Part shown: piece after piece, positions 26,751 to 36,051 of the stretch
Position numbering within the stretch: the stretch's first letter is position 1
How the letters are laid out: the number at the start of each line of letters is the position of its first letter
Assembly: GCF_000317435.1 (NCBI RefSeq)
Contig: NC_019751.1
Span: 620,001 to 684,000 of the forward strand
Length of the DNA: 64,000 nt
Reading direction: 5' to 3'
From: Calothrix sp. PCC 6303
GTDB taxonomy: Bacteria > Cyanobacteriota > Cyanobacteriia > Cyanobacteriales > Nostocaceae
Translations under genes and position numbers: made by a program
Notes under the pieces: generated by a model
Database searches by the model: none
What the model saw: the letters and a program-made list of their open reading frames with translations, nothing else
What the model was told of the DNA's origin: nothing

Positions 26751-29030
26751 CTAGGCAATTAGATGTAAAATTTTTTCATATTCAAAGTTGTACAAACAAG
26801 TTCCTATCGCTTTAGATAGCGGTGCATTGTAGATTGCAACTTGTTCAAGAACCTGAGCAATTAAATCAAGATTAGAAGTAATGATTGCCTCTTGGAGTTG
26901 TTCTAAAAGTTTGGTTGGCAGTTGAGCGATCGCTTCTACGGTTAAAATCTCTTTGGTTGTTGTTTCTGTAGTTTGAATTACTGTCAAGTCTTCGTAAATA
27001 AAATTCACACCAAGGTGTTTATGCATTACCTGAAAAATTTCTTCCTCTCGGAAAGGTTTTCTCAAAAAATCATCACATCCAGCAGAAAGTACTACAGCTT
27101 TTTCTTCTTCTAATACGCTAGCTGTGACCGCTATAACTGCGGTTGCTTGACCTTTTGTGGTATTTTTAATCCTTTGAGTGGCTTCATAACCATCCATGAC
27201 AGTCATTCGCATATCCATCCAAATTAGATGGGGTTCCCAGGTTTCCCAAATATTAATTGCTTCTTGTCCATTACTTGCTTCCTGGAGTTGAAATCCCAGA
27301 GGAGAAAGCAGTTTAATTAGTAACTGACGATTCAAGGGTTTATCGTCAACTATCAGCAGACGATAGGTTGGTTGATTTGGAGCTAAAGCAATCACGCGAT
27401 GAGTCGGTTTTCTGGTATCAATCTCGTTGGCATTAACTCTCGTAACTTGAATATCAAAGAAAAATGTTGTGCCTTTTTCTACTTGGCTTTTAACTTGAAT
27501 ATCTCCTCCCATAAGAGAAACAAACTGCCTACTAATCGGTAATCCCAAACCCGTACCTTCTTGGGCTTGTTTTCCAGTTGTGGTTTGACTAAAAGCTTCA
27601 AAAAGTTCCCCTAATTCTTCTGGAGCAATCCCAGCTCCTGAATCCTCGACTTCAAAATTTATAGTGTCAGCATCTTCATTTGCAAGTGTATTTTTTTGAT
27701 GACCAACTCTAATGGAAACACCACCACTCTGAGTAAATTTCAGCCCATTGTTAATCAAATTAATCAGCACTTGACGCAATTTGACTTCATCAGTTCTGAT
27801 ATATTGAGGTACATCGGGTTCATATTCCATGATTAACTGGAGATTTTTTTCTTCAGCTTTGATTTGGAACATATCATGAATATCATCTAGCAACCGGTGG
27901 AGGTCAAAGTTTTTAGGGTTCAGGGTAGTTTTTCCTGCTTCAATTTTTGATAGGTCGAGAACATTATTAATTAAAGTTAAAAGATGTTCACCACTACGAT
28001 AAATAATACCGACATTTTCTTGATTTTCCTTCCCCAGGGCTTGAGAGCGAGTCATAATTTGAGCAAAACCGAGAATAGCATTGAGAGGAGAGCGTAATTC
28101 ATGGCTCATGTTAGCAATGAAAGTACTTTTAGCTTGGTTTGCTGCATCTGCGATTAATTTTGCTTGTTCTAATTCTGCGGTACGTTCCTTAACTTTTTGT
28201 TCAAGAGTTTGGGAGTATTCTTCCAGTTTTTGGAATGAATTTTGCAGTTGTTGAGCCATATAATTAAAAGACTTGGCTAATTCACCCAATTCATCCTCAC
28301 TATCAGTTGATAAAGATTGATGCCATTCTCCAGCCGCAATTTTTTTCGCTGCATGATTAATGCGGAGGGTTCTGTTGACAATTAGCGATCGCGCTAACCA
28401 ACGCACGATGACTACTGTGAATCCTAAAATCACTAGGAAAATTCCCAAAGCGATCGCGCTACCGATGATTTCTGTTTGCACGATGGAACTAGCATCTAAT
28501 TCAATCGCCAAAATTCCTTCTAATCGTCCGAATTGGTCTTTAATAGGGGCATATCCATATAAAACTGGTTGGTTATCTGCATTTTTCAGCAAACTATTCT
28601 CGACTTTGGATTGAGATAGGGTAAAGCCTTCTGTGGAGAGAATTGGAGTAACAGTTGCCAAAGATTGACCTATCAAGGGTGTTGATTTGGGAGCATAATT
28701 TAAGACAATTTTAAATTGACCATTATTTTGGGGACGCAATGTATAAATATGATTAACTCCGTTACTACTCTCTTGTACGGTTTGGAGTTTTTGCAAGTTG
28801 ATTTTGTAGAAGGGTCTATCTACATCCTTAGTAGCCAAGGTCAAAGAGTGGTAGTCGCTGTCAACCTGTGGTGCTGTTAAACTCAACAAATCCAAAAGGC
28901 GATCGCGCATTGCTTGCTGATGGGCTGTACGAAATTGCCAGTAAAGAGTCGTAGTTAATACCCCAGCCATGAGGGCAATTAAGCCTGAATAAGCTACAAC
29001 AACTTTAGTACTGAGATTCCAGCGTAACAT
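26751..29030 (-). CDS. Membrane hybrid histidine kinase (sensor-HAMP-HisKA-HATPase-REC)
   Basis: About 759 residues from the ATG at 29030; a TTG at 29045 is in frame, but GGGGAAAA just upstream of the ATG supports the later start. Order: TM1 about 10-30, periplasmic sensor, TM2 about 185-208, HAMP to about 258, coiled coil, HisKA with FIANMSHELRSPLNAILGF, HATPase_c with FEVEDSGAGIAPEEL and EGTGLGLPISRQF, then a REC domain with Asp in PHLIWMDMRMTVMDG. The end has a short helical tail often seen in cyanobacterial kinases. It is the middle gene of the binding protein, kinase, regulator-kinase operon, so the binding protein is a candidate ligand presenter. Confidence 0.92.
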   Translation of the reverse strand: MLRWNLSTKVVVAYSGLIALMAGVLTTTLYWQFRTAHQQAMRDRLLDLLSLTAPQVDSDYHSLTLATKDVDRPFYKINLQKLQTVQESSNGVNHIYTLRPQNNGQFKIVLNYAPKSTPLIGQSLATVTPILSTEGFTLSQSKVENSLLKNADNQPVLYGYAPIKDQFGRLEGILAIELDASSIVQTEIIGSAIALGIFLVILGFTVVIVRWLARSLIVNRTLRINHAAKKIAAGEWHQSLSTDSEDELGELAKSFNYMAQQLQNSFQKLEEYSQTLEQKVKERTAELEQAKLIADAANQAKSTFIANMSHELRSPLNAILGFAQIMTRSQALGKENQENVGIIYRSGEHLLTLINNVLDLSKIEAGKTTLNPKNFDLHRLLDDIHDMFQIKAEEKNLQLIMEYEPDVPQYIRTDEVKLRQVLINLINNGLKFTQSGGVSIRVGHQKNTLANEDADTINFEVEDSGAGIAPEELGELFEAFSQTTTGKQAQEGTGLGLPISRQFVSLMGGDIQVKSQVEKGTTFFFDIQVTRVNANEIDTRKPTHRVIALAPNQPTYRLLIVDDKPLNRQLLIKLLSPLGFQLQEASNGQEAINIWETWEPHLIWMDMRMTVMDGYEATQRIKNTTKGQATAVIAVTASVLEEEKAVVLSAGCDDFLRKPFREEEIFQVMHKHLGVNFIYEDLTVIQTTETTTKEILTVEAIAQLPTKLLEQLQEAIITSNLDLIAQVLEQVAIYNAPLSKAIGTCLYNFEYEKILHLIA

Positions 29031-29048
29031 TGATATTTTCCCCAATCA

Positions 29049-30605
29049 TTATTCAATCCCTAAACTGCCCCGATAAGCCTCTATTTGGGAATTTCGCCCT
29101 TTTTTGCTGGTGACTTTTTCCCATTCCCGTTCTAAATACTCCATAGTTTCTTGACGAGTTTTCTTACTCAACAGAAAATCATCTAAAGCAGTATCTAAAA
29201 TTTCTCGTTCATAGAGGGCATTTTCCGGTACACGCAAATCCAATACCATGTTAGGATTTTTCAGACTCACAGCAATACCACCCAAGTATTTACTGACTAC
29301 TACATCTTTCATGCCTGATTTTAGCCAGGTTTCACGATTGGTAAATTGAGATATGCGGTAAGGATTAAAACCAGTAACTCCAATTGTGACATCAACATTA
29401 GATTGGGCGGGTTGGCTAATGTAGGAAATCAACGCATAACTAGCATCTTTAACTTCCGGTTTGGCTGTAGCATTAATTCCCCCTACCCATCCACCCACTG
29501 CACCATAGGGAGCATGATTCACTCCATCAATAGCATAGGGACAGGTAAATTTATCGCAGGGGACTAATTTACCAGTTTTGCGGTCAAGAACCTCTTTGCT
29601 ACCAGGTAAGATCAAAGCACCAATTTTCTCACTGATTTGTGCATGGGCTGGATCGCTTAACAATGTTCCCACATCACCCCAATCGAGAGTCATCGCACAA
29701 CGCCCATCAAAAAATAAATCTCTGGCTTGATATAAATTCAGAGTCATTTCTTGTGGTGGTGAATATTTATTAGTTTCTTTGTGGATATCCAAAGCTTTCG
29801 CAAAGGCAGCGTTATTAACTAACGGTTTCATCGTTTCTGGATCAAAATAACTGCCCTGTTGAGTTCCCTGACTTTGGAGAAATGGACTCGCTACCGACCA
29901 AAACAGCTTATGATTGGCGTGCTTTGGTTGTTTCGCCATACAGGTACCATAGTCCGGTTTACTATCACCATTAAGGTCTTGTCCGTGGAATTTTTTGGCG
30001 ATCGCAATATAATCTTCCCAAGTGCGGGGCGGTTCTAGTCCGGCTTTTTCTAACAGGTCTGTGCGATAGTAGACCATATGAAAGTCACCATCCACAGGAA
30101 CAGCATAGATTTTTCCCTTATAGGTTGCCGTAAATTCTCGGAAAAATGGGGCAATATCATCCCATGCCAGCAACTTATCGGCTTTGACGCGCTCCGTTAA
30201 ATCTTCCAGATAACCAGGCTGGGCAAAATCTGTCATCCATTGTGGCGAGAAAACAACTACATCATACTTGTTAGTTTTGTTTTCAAAGTCCTGTTGCATC
30301 GCGGGAAAAACATCTTTGATTGGCAACTTGATCACGTTGACTTTTGCACCTGTCAGTTTTTCAAACTCCCGCGCACGACGTTCAACACCTACCCCAATTG
30401 GTTTATCGAAAGTTACAGCAGTGATGGTAATTCCATCAAATCTTTTTTGCTTAGTTGCAGTCTCTACAACATTTTTCATCTGACTAGCATTAGAATTTGG
30501 CTGATTTTGGCTACAACCAAGTATATTAAGGATTAACAAGCAAAATGCTATGGAAGCCGAGATATGGGGTTGATAACGATGATTTTGGTTGCTGATTTTT
30601 CCCAT
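29049..30605 (-). CDS. Extracellular sugar-type solute-binding lipoprotein
   Basis: About 518 residues from ATG 30605; an earlier in-frame ATG at 30674 would put 23 polar residues before the signal peptide and is less likely. The signal ends at the lipobox LGCS. The mature part is a family 1 solute-binding protein: FEKLTGAKVNVIKLPIKDVF, VVFSPQWMTDFAQPGYLEDL, YAVPVDGDFHMVYYRTDLLE, EPPRTWEDYIAIAKKFHG, and late INATAKPEVKDASYALISYI. These proteins bind sugars or polyols for ABC importers, but no permease or ATPase gene is adjacent. The next gene, 18 bp on, is a sensor kinase, so it may serve signalling instead of import. Confidence 0.88.
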   Translation of the reverse strand: MGKISNQNHRYQPHISASIAFCLLILNILGCSQNQPNSNASQMKNVVETATKQKRFDGITITAVTFDKPIGVGVERRAREFEKLTGAKVNVIKLPIKDVFPAMQQDFENKTNKYDVVVFSPQWMTDFAQPGYLEDLTERVKADKLLAWDDIAPFFREFTATYKGKIYAVPVDGDFHMVYYRTDLLEKAGLEPPRTWEDYIAIAKKFHGQDLNGDSKPDYGTCMAKQPKHANHKLFWSVASPFLQSQGTQQGSYFDPETMKPLVNNAAFAKALDIHKETNKYSPPQEMTLNLYQARDLFFDGRCAMTLDWGDVGTLLSDPAHAQISEKIGALILPGSKEVLDRKTGKLVPCDKFTCPYAIDGVNHAPYGAVGGWVGGINATAKPEVKDASYALISYISQPAQSNVDVTIGVTGFNPYRISQFTNRETWLKSGMKDVVVSKYLGGIAVSLKNPNMVLDLRVPENALYEREILDTALDDFLLSKKTRQETMEYLEREWEKVTSKKGRNSQIEAYRGSLGIE

Positions 30606-30872
30606 TGTGTAGCAGTTACCTACATATTCAATATTGTCATCTCTAGTATTCCCATTTGATCCATAATATTTCACTATGTTGCTAAGAATAGTTCTACCTA
30701 TTCCTTTATGAAAAAAGTATATTTAGACGCAAAAAAGGGTTGTAACTTAATAAGAATATATAGCTATAATCGAAGCTGGATAAAGGTTTATGGATTTTCA
30801 AATATACCAAATTTGCGAGAGAATACAAATAAAATAGCCATAGTATCATGTCAAGTAACATAACTGTTATAA

Positions 30873-30892
30873 AGACGCGATATATCGCGTCT
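30873..30892. repeat. 20-bp perfect palindrome, dispersed family
   Basis: AGACGCGATATATCGCGTCT is self-complementary over its full length and followed by CTAC. It lies 41 bp beyond the stop of the inositol-phosphatase gene (30934) and may act as its terminator. Confidence 0.75.
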
Positions 30893-30933
30893 CTACATTA
30901 TGGGCAATGAACCAGACATAATATGATTTAATT

Positions 30934-31725
30934 CTATTCCACTAACCCCCTAAAAACACTTTCTAACCTCCCATCACCCAGCACCAAAGTCGCAAAACAC
31001 ACATCACGATAATCAACCCCAACAGCAACCGGAAAAGGTTCCCGATTCAACCCTACCCAAGCACCACCAGATGCTTTTACAATTACCCAAGCTGCGGCAA
31101 TATCCCAAATTTTGGGAGTTGCTTCAATCCCTCCCAAAACCGCACCAGTTGCCACAGTCAAAAAGTTATAACTGGCAACTCCTAACATGCGGATTTTGCA
31201 GGGAAAACCAGGTTGAATAATTCCAGTACTGCGGGAACAAACATTAAAGAAATGGTGTTGACTGGGAATATCTTTACTAGCATGAATTGGTTTATTATTC
31301 CTAAAGGCACCTTGGGGTATTTCCAAACCCGAATCACCACCCCAAAAACCATGAAAAGCCTCATTTAAATTTGGCATGTAAACATAACCAAACACGGGTA
31401 CACCACGATATAACAACCCGATGGAAATACCCCAAATGGGAATTCCACGAGTAAAGTTAGTGGTACCATCCAAAGGATCAACTACCCAACACCATTCATT
31501 TTCAGGAAGCACTTTTAATCCTTCTTCAGAGAGGATTCCGTGTTCGGGAAAATTCTTGCTTATGGCTTGAGTAATTGCCGCATCAGCCCATTTATCAGCT
31601 TTGGTAACTAGACTACCATCAGCTTTGTTGTCAGCTTGCACCTGTCCAAAATCTTTTAAAAGCTGTTTCCCAACTTCCTCACAAGTAGCTTGGGTGAAGT
31701 TGAGAATATTCGTCCAATTAGTCAT
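30934..31725 (-). CDS. Inositol monophosphatase family protein
   Basis: A 263-residue Li-sensitive, Mg-dependent phosphatase of the IMPase/FIG superfamily. Metal site 1 is in GILSEEGL (Glu), the signature WVVDPLDGTTNFTRGIPIWG carries the Asp ligands, and the second signature IWDIAAAWVIVKASGGAW carries the last Asp. Possible substrates are inositol phosphate, histidinol phosphate or fructose bisphosphate; sequence alone does not decide. The start lies 15 bp after the stop of the BCD transporter gene, so they form an operon. Confidence 0.9.
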   Translation of the reverse strand: MTNWTNILNFTQATCEEVGKQLLKDFGQVQADNKADGSLVTKADKWADAAITQAISKNFPEHGILSEEGLKVLPENEWCWVVDPLDGTTNFTRGIPIWGISIGLLYRGVPVFGYVYMPNLNEAFHGFWGGDSGLEIPQGAFRNNKPIHASKDIPSQHHFFNVCSRSTGIIQPGFPCKIRMLGVASYNFLTVATGAVLGGIEATPKIWDIAAAWVIVKASGGAWVGLNREPFPVAVGVDYRDVCFATLVLGDGRLESVFRGLVE

Positions 31726-31740
31726 ATAAATCTGAAGTGA

Positions 31741-33189
31741 TTAATCTAATTCTTGTTCGAGGATGGATGCAAAATTTGTGCGACGTAATTCGTTTGCGTC
31801 TTTGATATTACGCTGGAATTCACTAATGTTAACTCGACTCAAAATTAGTAATGCCACTAGCATCCCCGCTGCTTGGATAGCAAAGACTAAACCGTAGGAT
31901 GGAAGTGGTGTATTATTGGTTAAGACTTTTCCCAAATTCAAAACTGCACCACCAGATACGGTTGCTAATGCCCTAGCTAAAGCTTGAGATAAACCCCAAG
32001 CGCCAACAAATGTTCCGGCTGTCTCGGTTGCTGTTAAGTCTAGCATTAAGCTGAGAGCGCCTGTAGTGGTGGCACCGGAAGCTAATCCAAATAGAATTAG
32101 AGTTAATTGGAGTGCTTTGGGATTTGCTGTAGTCCCGGCGAAGATGATTAAGATTAAAGTAATAGCAACTGCAATACATCCCAGTTTAACTGTAGTCTTT
32201 TTGCCTAAACGTGGTACGATTAATAACCCAGCAGTGGCTAAACCAATTAATGTTCCAGTTCCAAAGAAAGCATTGAGTTTAGTTGTCTCAGCAATAGTCA
32301 TTTTAAAGACTTTATCCCCGTAGGATTCCATTACTGGATCCTGCATAAACAAGCTAATAGTCATAATCAGTAAAAAGCTGAAAAATATAGCAGTTTGGGG
32401 ACTTGCTGTGAGTATCTTTAAAGCTTGTTTTAAAGTAATTTTGTCTTCTCGATTGCTAGGAATTGTCCGTTGACTGAAGCGGGAGTATTTTTTCTCAATT
32501 CCAAAAGTGGCAACAAAACAAAGTCCGAAAGCAAAAATGGGAACTATGAGAAAAAGTCGATTAATTTGACTTTGAATGACTTCAATGGGAGCATCTAAGG
32601 CAATCTGTTTCAGTAAACCACTACTGATGATTGCTCCAATGATAATCCCTACCATCAACATTGACCAGACGATACCTACCAATTTTGAGCGGTTGTCTTC
32701 GTCGGAAATATCCACTAGTAAAGCTGTGAATGGTGTTGAACAGGCGCTGATGGCGATACCATATAATGCAAACACCAAACCGAGTAAGCCTATCCAAAGA
32801 TAGCTTTGCAGATTCCAGCCTGTTTGTAAACTGGCACCAACTCGCCACACTATTTGTACCGCGATGAAAGACGCGATCGCAAACAGACTTGAACCCAACC
32901 AAACATAACCTGTGCGATGATAGCCCAAAAAGGGTTTACTATCAGACAGTTGTCCAAAGTATACACGGACTGGCGCGACAAATTGATGCATAGCGATCGC
33001 AACTGCCACAATTACAGCCGGAATTTTCAATTCACCAATCATCAACCGGTTAAGGACTCCCAGGGTAAGAATGGACATCATTCCCAACCCTGTTTGGAAT
33101 AAACCCAGTTGAAACATCGTGAGTATGCTGATTTTCGGTGGTTGACTTGACGTGTCACCTAGAGAGTCTGATAATCTACTACTTCCCAT
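31741..33189 (-). CDS. BCD/PucC-family MFS transporter
   Basis: A 482-residue protein with about 12 membrane helices. It resembles the PucC/LhaA (BCD) branch of the major facilitator superfamily, which in purple bacteria helps assemble light-harvesting complexes and may deliver bacteriochlorophyll. Marks are FQLGLFQTGLGMMSILTLGV, LNRLMIGELKIPA, APVRVYFGQLSD, FLGYHRTGYVWLGS and GATTTGALSLMLDLTATETA. In cyanobacteria such proteins are thought to handle chlorophyll or pigment-protein assembly, not proven here. It is the first gene of a two-gene operon with the IMPase-family gene. Confidence 0.85.
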   Translation of the reverse strand: MGSSRLSDSLGDTSSQPPKISILTMFQLGLFQTGLGMMSILTLGVLNRLMIGELKIPAVIVAVAIAMHQFVAPVRVYFGQLSDSKPFLGYHRTGYVWLGSSLFAIASFIAVQIVWRVGASLQTGWNLQSYLWIGLLGLVFALYGIAISACSTPFTALLVDISDEDNRSKLVGIVWSMLMVGIIIGAIISSGLLKQIALDAPIEVIQSQINRLFLIVPIFAFGLCFVATFGIEKKYSRFSQRTIPSNREDKITLKQALKILTASPQTAIFFSFLLIMTISLFMQDPVMESYGDKVFKMTIAETTKLNAFFGTGTLIGLATAGLLIVPRLGKKTTVKLGCIAVAITLILIIFAGTTANPKALQLTLILFGLASGATTTGALSLMLDLTATETAGTFVGAWGLSQALARALATVSGGAVLNLGKVLTNNTPLPSYGLVFAIQAAGMLVALLILSRVNISEFQRNIKDANELRRTNFASILEQELD

Positions 33190-33340
33190 GTTGTCGATAT
33201 AGCTAATTTATAAACACTCATCTTTAATTTAAGCATAAATGGATTTTCGATAATTATTTCTGGAAGTTTGCAGATGTTAGCGCTAAACAAACGTAAATAA
33301 TTCATCAGAGTCTTTTACTAATTTTTTACAATATCTATTT

Positions 33341-34186
33341 ATGATTTATTTTTTAACTGTAAATTATTACTCTACAGATTTGCTCAAAAAACTAATTACT
33401 TCCCTGCTGAATCAGGAAAAATTGGAGTTTAAGTTGATAGTGGTGAATAATTCTCCTGATGATGATTCCCTTGATTCGATTAGAAGTGAATCTGTGTTGA
33501 TTTTTGATGCTGAATCTAATTTGGGTTTTGGTAATGCCTGTAATTTGGGTATTCGCTGGATTTACACTCAAGATACTCAAGCTATTATCTGGATTATTAA
33601 TCCTGATGCTTTTTTGCCAGAAAATATTCGGTTTAACCCTCGGATGTTTTTTCAGTTGCATCCACATATATCGATTTTAGGTACGATTATTCATACTACT
33701 GCTGGGAAGGTTTGGTTTGCTGGTGGCAGTTTTTTCTCAGGGGTGGGAGAAATTGCTGAAAAGGATTTTTTGAGTAATAGTGATGTGGACTATGTTACTT
33801 GTGATTGGGTTTCTGGTTGTAGTTTAATGATCAATTTGAGGAATTTTTTGGAATGTCCTTATTTCGACGATGATTATTTTTTATATTATGAGGATTTTGA
33901 TTTTTGTCAGCGATATCGTCAGGAAGGACATGTTGTAGCGATTACTAAGAATGTGGATGTTTTACATGTTCCTTCTTCGATTACTAATCGTAATGTTTTT
34001 AATAAGGTTAATCATAGTACTTATAGTTATTTGTTGAGTTTGGAACGCTATACAAATGGGTTTATTTTTGGGTTAAGGTTGCTGAGGTTGTTGGGTTTGG
34101 CAATGGTTTTGATGTTGTTTAAACCTCAGACTGGTTTGGCTAAGTTGAGCGGTGTTTGGCGTTTTTGGAGAAGGGATGAGAGTTAA
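33341..34186 (+). CDS. Glycosyltransferase family 2
   Basis: A 281-residue GT-A fold enzyme resembling rhamnosyltransferase-type GT2 proteins. Marks: YFLTVNYYSTDLLKKLI, VVNNSPDDD, SNLGFGNACNLGIRW, WIINPDAFL (the metal-binding NPD), VTCDWVSGCSLMI and DDDYFLYYEDFDFCQRYRQ. A hydrophobic end (about 250-275) may lie against the membrane. It transfers a sugar to a glycan or lipid-linked acceptor. The GT4 gene follows 78 bp later, across a dispersed repeat, so the two probably build the same surface polysaccharide. Confidence 0.9.
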   Translation: MIYFLTVNYYSTDLLKKLITSLLNQEKLEFKLIVVNNSPDDDSLDSIRSESVLIFDAESNLGFGNACNLGIRWIYTQDTQAIIWIINPDAFLPENIRFNPRMFFQLHPHISILGTIIHTTAGKVWFAGGSFFSGVGEIAEKDFLSNSDVDYVTCDWVSGCSLMINLRNFLECPYFDDDYFLYYEDFDFCQRYRQEGHVVAITKNVDVLHVPSSITNRNVFNKVNHSTYSYLLSLERYTNGFIFGLRLLRLLGLAMVLMLFKPQTGLAKLSGVWRFWRRDES

Positions 34187-34262
34187 TATTTTAACGCAAA
34201 GAGCGCGGAGGTAAGCGCAGAGTTTCGCAGAGAAGAGAGAAGAGAGAAGAGAGGAGGGGAAG
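34187..34262. repeat. Dispersed repeat that supplies the ribosome site of the next gene
   Basis: ATTTTAACGCAAAGAGCGCG, then GCGCAGAGTTTCGCAGAGAA and a purine run of GAGAGAA units. It matches the inverted copy at 24580-24660. The end of the purine run, GAGGAGGGGAAGAG, lies directly before the ATG of the GT4 gene and looks like its Shine-Dalgarno sequence. Confidence 0.65.
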
Positions 34263-34264
34263 AG

Positions 34265-35374
34265 ATGGGTGGTTTGTTGGTTAATTTGTCGGTTGTTTTT
34301 TCTCAACCTACGGGAATTAGTAATTATGCTACTAATCTTTTCCCGGTTTTGAGGGGGTTGAATCCAATTTTGTTGAGTTCTCAGGATTATTCTGGTTTTG
34401 AGTGTTTTTCAATTCCGGGTGATATGACTCCTGCACAGGGTTCGAGGGGACATTTTAAAAGGTTACTTTGGACTCAGTTGGAGTTGCCCAAAATCTATAA
34501 AAATCGAGATTCTAAGTTGTTGTTTTCTCCGATTCCGGAAGCACCAATTTATAGCCACTGTCGCTATATTGTGCAGGTTCATGATTTGATTCCTTTGCGT
34601 TTTCCGAAGTTTTATTCGCCGTTAACTCAATATTTTCGCTATTATGTTCCTCAAGTTTTAAAGCAAGCACAACATATTATTTGTAATTCTCAATCGACTG
34701 CTGATGATATTGTTAGGTTTTATCAGGTTCCAGTTAGTAAAATTACTCCGATATTATTAGGTTATGATGCTAATCATTTTTGTCCTACTGTAAAATCTGA
34801 GGGTGAGTTAGCTACTCAAAAAAATCCCTATTTTCTCTATCTGGGTAGACATGATCCTTATAAAAATCTGCCAAGGTTGATTACTGGGTTTGCGGCATTA
34901 GTGAAGAATCATCCCTCTGCTGATGTGAGGGAGTATGAATTATGGTTGGTGGGTTCAACTGATAAACGGTTTACACCAATTTTAGAAAGTCAAATTAGGG
35001 AGTTGGGTATTACTGAGCAGGTGAAGTTTTTGAATTATGTAGCGTATGACTATTTACCCATTTTAATCCAGAATGCGATCGCACTTGTGTTTCCGAGCCT
35101 ATGGGAAGGTTTTGGTTTCCCTGTTCTCGAGGCTATGGGTTGCGGTACTCCCGTTATCACCTCTAATTTGTCTTCTCTCCCCGAAGTGGCAGGAGATGCA
35201 GCAATTTTGATCAATCCCTACAACACCCAAGAAATTACGGATGCTATGCTAAAAATAGCCGTTGATGGAGAAATGCGATCGCATCTTTCCCAACTGGGTT
35301 TAAAACAGGCTAAAAATTTTAGTTGGGAAAAAACCGGAGAAGCTACAGCGGAAGTTTTAAAGATGTTTATGTAA
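34265..35374 (+). CDS. Glycosyltransferase family 4
   Basis: A 369-residue GT-B fold enzyme. The N-terminus SVVFSQPTGISNYATNLFP is the usual Gly-containing acceptor-side loop. The GT4 core FLYLGRHDPYKNLPRLI, then PSLWEGFGFPVLEAMGCGTP with the E-x7-E pattern, and SNLSSLPEVAGDAAILINP bind the nucleotide sugar. It resembles mannosyl- or rhamnosyltransferases of exopolysaccharide pathways. The start is the ATG after GAGGAGGGGAAGAG, provided by the preceding repeat. It forms a unit with the GT2 gene; a MITE-like element begins 12 bp after its stop. Confidence 0.9.
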   Translation: MGGLLVNLSVVFSQPTGISNYATNLFPVLRGLNPILLSSQDYSGFECFSIPGDMTPAQGSRGHFKRLLWTQLELPKIYKNRDSKLLFSPIPEAPIYSHCRYIVQVHDLIPLRFPKFYSPLTQYFRYYVPQVLKQAQHIICNSQSTADDIVRFYQVPVSKITPILLGYDANHFCPTVKSEGELATQKNPYFLYLGRHDPYKNLPRLITGFAALVKNHPSADVREYELWLVGSTDKRFTPILESQIRELGITEQVKFLNYVAYDYLPILIQNAIALVFPSLWEGFGFPVLEAMGCGTPVITSNLSSLPEVAGDAAILINPYNTQEITDAMLKIAVDGEMRSHLSQLGLKQAKNFSWEKTGEATAEVLKMFM

Positions 35375-35385
35375 TTTAAGAAATC

Positions 35386-35536
35386 TATAGGACTCATATT
35401 TGATTTTTGAAAAGATACGTAGGGTGTGTTAGCGACAGCGTAACGCACCAAACCCTTGAGAATGGTGCGTTACGCGAAACGCTAACGCACCCTACAAATA
35501 CCTAATTTTGTTCAAAAATCAAACCGGATTCCTATA
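35386..35536. mobile_element. 151-bp MITE-like element, short copy
   Basis: TATAGGACTCATATTTGATT on the left and the reverse complement of AATCAAACCGGATTCCTATA on the right form terminal inverted repeats. Inside, GTAGGGTGTGTTAGCG (from 35419) and CGCTAACGCACCCTAC (to 35495) form a second nested inverted repeat. It fits exactly between the convergent GT4 stop and the stop of the 97-residue gene. Confidence 0.75.
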
Positions 35537-35537
35537 T

Positions 35538-35831
35538 CTAATATAAGTAATTTTCCAGGACGATTTTTACACCTGTTTTCCAAGCTGTTTCAGCTAACTT
35601 ATCCATAAACTCAAACTCAGGTTTCGTAGTATGAAAAGGCTTAATTCCTAATTCTTGTATTTTATATTTTTTTTCCAGTTTGATATTTTCTGGTAACTGA
35701 CAAATTCCTAGATCTTTTGCTTTGACATTTTTGATCCAAAACTCATTACCAAAGAATGGTGGATTGTCAAATAAAGCAGCGTATAGTTCTTCTTCTTTGA
35801 GGAAAAATTTAATTTCGTGAGCAAAAGCCAT
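35538..35831 (-). CDS. Conserved-looking hypothetical protein, 97 residues
   Basis: A small soluble protein, rich in Lys, Glu and Phe, starting MAFAHEIKFFLKEEELYAAL and containing a KYKIQELGIKPFHTTKPEFE stretch. I recognise no family. Its stop lies two bases from the end of the MITE-like element at 35386-35536, so insertion of that element may have altered the original C-terminus. Codon use looks native. It stands alone on its strand, facing away from pyk by about 220 bp. Confidence 0.6.
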   Translation of the reverse strand: MAFAHEIKFFLKEEELYAALFDNPPFFGNEFWIKNVKAKDLGICQLPENIKLEKKYKIQELGIKPFHTTKPEFEFMDKLAETAWKTGVKIVLENYLY

Positions 35832-35984
35832 AATTTTTATCCTATAACTCTTGATATTGTCATCTTTTCACATAATATATAACAACTCAAATATAGTTTC
35901 TCTAAATAAAATTAGCCATCACTACTAACTTCTTTGCCTCAACTAGATTTTAAAGTTCCACAAAAGAAATGATCAGAAATCTCA

Positions 35985-36017
35985 AGACCCCCGACTTCTT
36001 CAACAAGTCGGGGGTCT
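35985..36017. terminator. Hairpin downstream of pyk
   Basis: AGACCCCCGACTT and AAGTCGGGGGTCT form a perfect 13-bp stem with a 7-base loop, 35 bp beyond the pyk stop. It is a likely terminator and resembles the hairpins at 5705 and 56478. Confidence 0.7.
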
Positions 36018-36051
36018 GAATATTCATGAGATTGTGCTGTATCTCCCATCT

